Assembly: GCA_035717845.1 (NCBI GenBank)
Contig: DASTIC010000269.1
Coordinates: 1 to 7,464, forward strand
DNA length: 7,464 nt
Direction of reading: 5' to 3'
Origin: DASSUW01 sp035717845
GTDB taxonomy: Bacteria; Actinomycetota; Thermoleophilia; Solirubrobacterales; Solirubrobacteraceae
The notes below the pieces were generated by a model. The model worked only from the letters and a program-made list of their open reading frames with translations, was not told the origin of the DNA and made no database searches. A program made the position numbers and the translations under genes. The first letter of the stretch is position 1. The number at the start of each line of letters is the position of its first letter. Shown one piece after another: positions 6,210 to 7,464 of the stretch.

Positions 6210-7464
6210 CCGTCGTCGGGCGGCGCGCGGAGGAACTCGACGAGGTCGGCGAGCTGCTGGTCGCTGAGGCTCAGGTCGTAGTCGTCGGGCATGCGGCCGG
6301 CCGCGTAACCCCGGACGACCGCGCTGTCCGGCGCGACGATGCCGGTCCGGACGTACGACTCCGGGAGGCCCCTGAGGTGATCGAGCGGCGGCCCGCTGAA
6401 CGCGACGGAGCCGGCGGGCTCGAACGTGTGGCAGCCCGCACAGCCCGCGAGCTCGAACACCTCCCGGCCGCGCTCGGGATCGGGCGGGCGCGAGACCGCC
6501 CCCTGCGCGAGCGGTGGCTGGTGCTCGGGGAAGTCGCAGCAGATGCCGACCTCGGCGGCGGCGAAGCGCAGCAGCGTGTCCCACCCGACCGCCTCCGAGC
6601 CGTCGTCGTCGTGGTTCTCGATCCGCCGGACGGCGTCGATCCGCTCCCGGGCGAGCACGGCGTAGGAGCCGTCGAGCCGCCGGTTGACGCTGAGCGCGTG
6701 GATCGAGCCCTCCTGCTCGGCGGCGTACAGTCGCGCGTCGGGCCCGAACTGGATCGACGTGGGATTCACGAGTCCGGCGTCGATGGCGGCACGACGGAAG
6801 CGGACCGCGCCCGACGGCGGTGGCGACGCCTCGCCCTCCTCCACGAGCGGACACCGCTCCTCCGGGTCGACGTACACCGTGTGTGCAGCGGTGGGCGCCT
6901 CGCCGTACGGCTCGGCGCCACCGGCCGCGACGTAGATGTCGCCGCCGCAGGCCACCGCCTGGATCCCGTGGCGCGGGAGCGCCATCGGCTCGAGCGAGCG
7001 CCAGCGGTTGGCGCGCGGGTCGTACGCCTCGACCTCGCCGAAGGTCCGCTCCGGCCCCTCGCCGCCCAGCACGACGATCTCTCCGTCCACGACCGTCGAC
7101 GCGTACCCGGCGCGCGGGGTCGGCATCGGCGCGAGCCCGGTCACCCACTCCTCCCGCGCGAGATCGAAGGCGTCGTTCTCGCCGAGGATCGCGGCGACGT
7201 CGGTCTCGCGGCCGCCGATCGCGTAGAGGCGCCCGTCGACGACCTGGGCCTGGAAGTGGTCACGGGCGCGCGGCAGGTCGGGCAGCTCGGTCCACGTGTC
7301 GGCACGAGGGTCGTAGACGTCGAACCACGGCACCGCCTCCCCCTCGTGGAGCCCACCCGCGTAGTAGATCCGGCCCTCGTGGACCGCGACGCCCCCGCCG
7401 CCACGCGGCCGCGGCATCGGTGCCCCGCGCCCGAAGGAGTCGCTCGCGGGGTCGTAGATCAGGA
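6206..7464 (-). CDS. Kelch-repeat protein with C-terminal cytochrome c domain (N-terminus outside window)
   Basis: About 419 codons are visible, and the frame is still open at the right edge. The first visible residues (LIYDPASDSF) are already inside a Kelch blade, so the Met codon at 7417-7415 is internal and not the start. Four Kelch blades follow, each with a YDP-type strand (AFD in one), a PMP/LPRA-type turn and an IYxxGG-type strand (about 7464-6910). Next, about 6805-6600, comes GLVNPTSIQFGPDARLYAAEQ and ENHDDDG, which resembles the first blade of sorbosone dehydrogenase/NHL-type propellers but then breaks off. A mono-haem cytochrome c domain ends the protein: CAGCH at 6442-6428 (haem attachment and proximal His) and Met at 6292-6290 (GRMPDD) as likely distal ligand. 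It is probably exported, because cytochrome c matures outside the membrane, though the signal peptide is out of view. It is convergent with the glycosyltransferase and probably unrelated to glycan synthesis. Confidence 0.88.
   Translation of the reverse strand, partial: LIYDPASDSFGRGAPMPRPRGGGGVAVHEGRIYYAGGLHEGEAVPWFDVYDPRADTWTELPDLPRARDHFQAQVVDGRLYAIGGRETDVAAILGENDAFDLAREEWVTGLAPMPTPRAGYASTVVDGEIVVLGGEGPERTFGEVEAYDPRANRWRSLEPMALPRHGIQAVACGGDIYVAAGGAEPYGEAPTAAHTVYVDPEERCPLVEEGEASPPPSGAVRFRRAAIDAGLVNPTSIQFGPDARLYAAEQEGSIHALSVNRRLDGSYAVLARERIDAVRRIENHDDDGSEAVGWDTLLRFAAAEVGICCDFPEHQPPLAQGAVSRPPDPERGREVFELAGCAGCHTFEPAGSVAFSGPPLDHLRGLPESYVRTGIVAPDSAVVRGYAAGRMPDDYDLSLSDQQLADLVEFLRAPPDDG

Noticed and set aside
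6201..6228. Hairpin GCGCGC/GCGCGC as a bidirectional terminator between the convergent genes
   Set aside because: It has only 6 bp of self-complementary GC with a 14-16 nt loop inside coding sequence; such matches are common by chance here.
5625..7148. Antisense open frame of 507 codons covering the glycosyltransferase and the Kelch-cytochrome gene
   Set aside because: It is out of frame with both real genes, low-complexity and Arg-rich, and matches no family I recognise.
7415..7417. ATG as the start of the Kelch-cytochrome protein
   Set aside because: The frame continues to the window edge and encodes a Kelch strand (LIYDPASDSF) upstream, so this Met is internal.

Overview
The window is very GC-rich, with G or C at most third codon positions. 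It encodes actinobacterial-style proteins, including a small LPXTG-type wall protein and a MacB/LolD-type ABC ATPase. The overall look suggests a high-GC Gram-positive actinobacterium, possibly of the Thermoleophilia (Gaiella/Solirubrobacter) type. That placement is an impression from sequence style, not a test.

Layout. At the left edge (1-232, minus) is the N-terminal part of an ABC transporter ATPase that reads out of the window. A 185-bp divergent intergenic region follows, with a 10-bp tandem direct repeat just upstream of the first rightward gene. Rightward come a six-helix membrane protein of unknown function (418-1146) and, overlapping it by 17 bp, a large Wzy_C/O-antigen-ligase-like membrane protein with a C-terminal TPR region (1130-3121). 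A 144-bp intergenic region holds two adjacent inverted repeats. It leads to a 93-residue secreted LPXTG protein (3266-3547), which ends at a very strong GC hairpin (3565-3598). Beyond it lie a polyprenyl-phosphate glycosylphosphotransferase (3625-5088) and a GT4 glycosyltransferase (5100-6209), 11 bp apart. The last gene is convergent (6206 to beyond 7464, minus). It encodes a Kelch-repeat protein with a C-terminal c-type cytochrome domain, and its stop codon overlaps that of the glycosyltransferase within one CTAG.

How the genes fit together. The phosphotransferase would start a lipid-linked glycan on undecaprenyl phosphate, the GT4 enzyme would add a sugar, and the Wzy_C protein would polymerise the glycan or transfer it outside the membrane. 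This is the core of an exopolysaccharide or cell-surface glycan locus. No flippase, chain-length regulator or sortase lies in the window. The small LPXTG protein sits between the polymerase/ligase and the initiating transferase, so it is a candidate surface partner of the glycan; that link is inference. The Kelch-cytochrome gene and the ABC ATPase look like unrelated flanking genes.

I see no tRNA, rRNA, CRISPR array, insertion sequence or phage gene. The most unusual items are the tiny LPXTG protein with its palindromic upstream region, and the mosaic architecture of the Kelch/sorbosone-dehydrogenase-like/cytochrome c protein.
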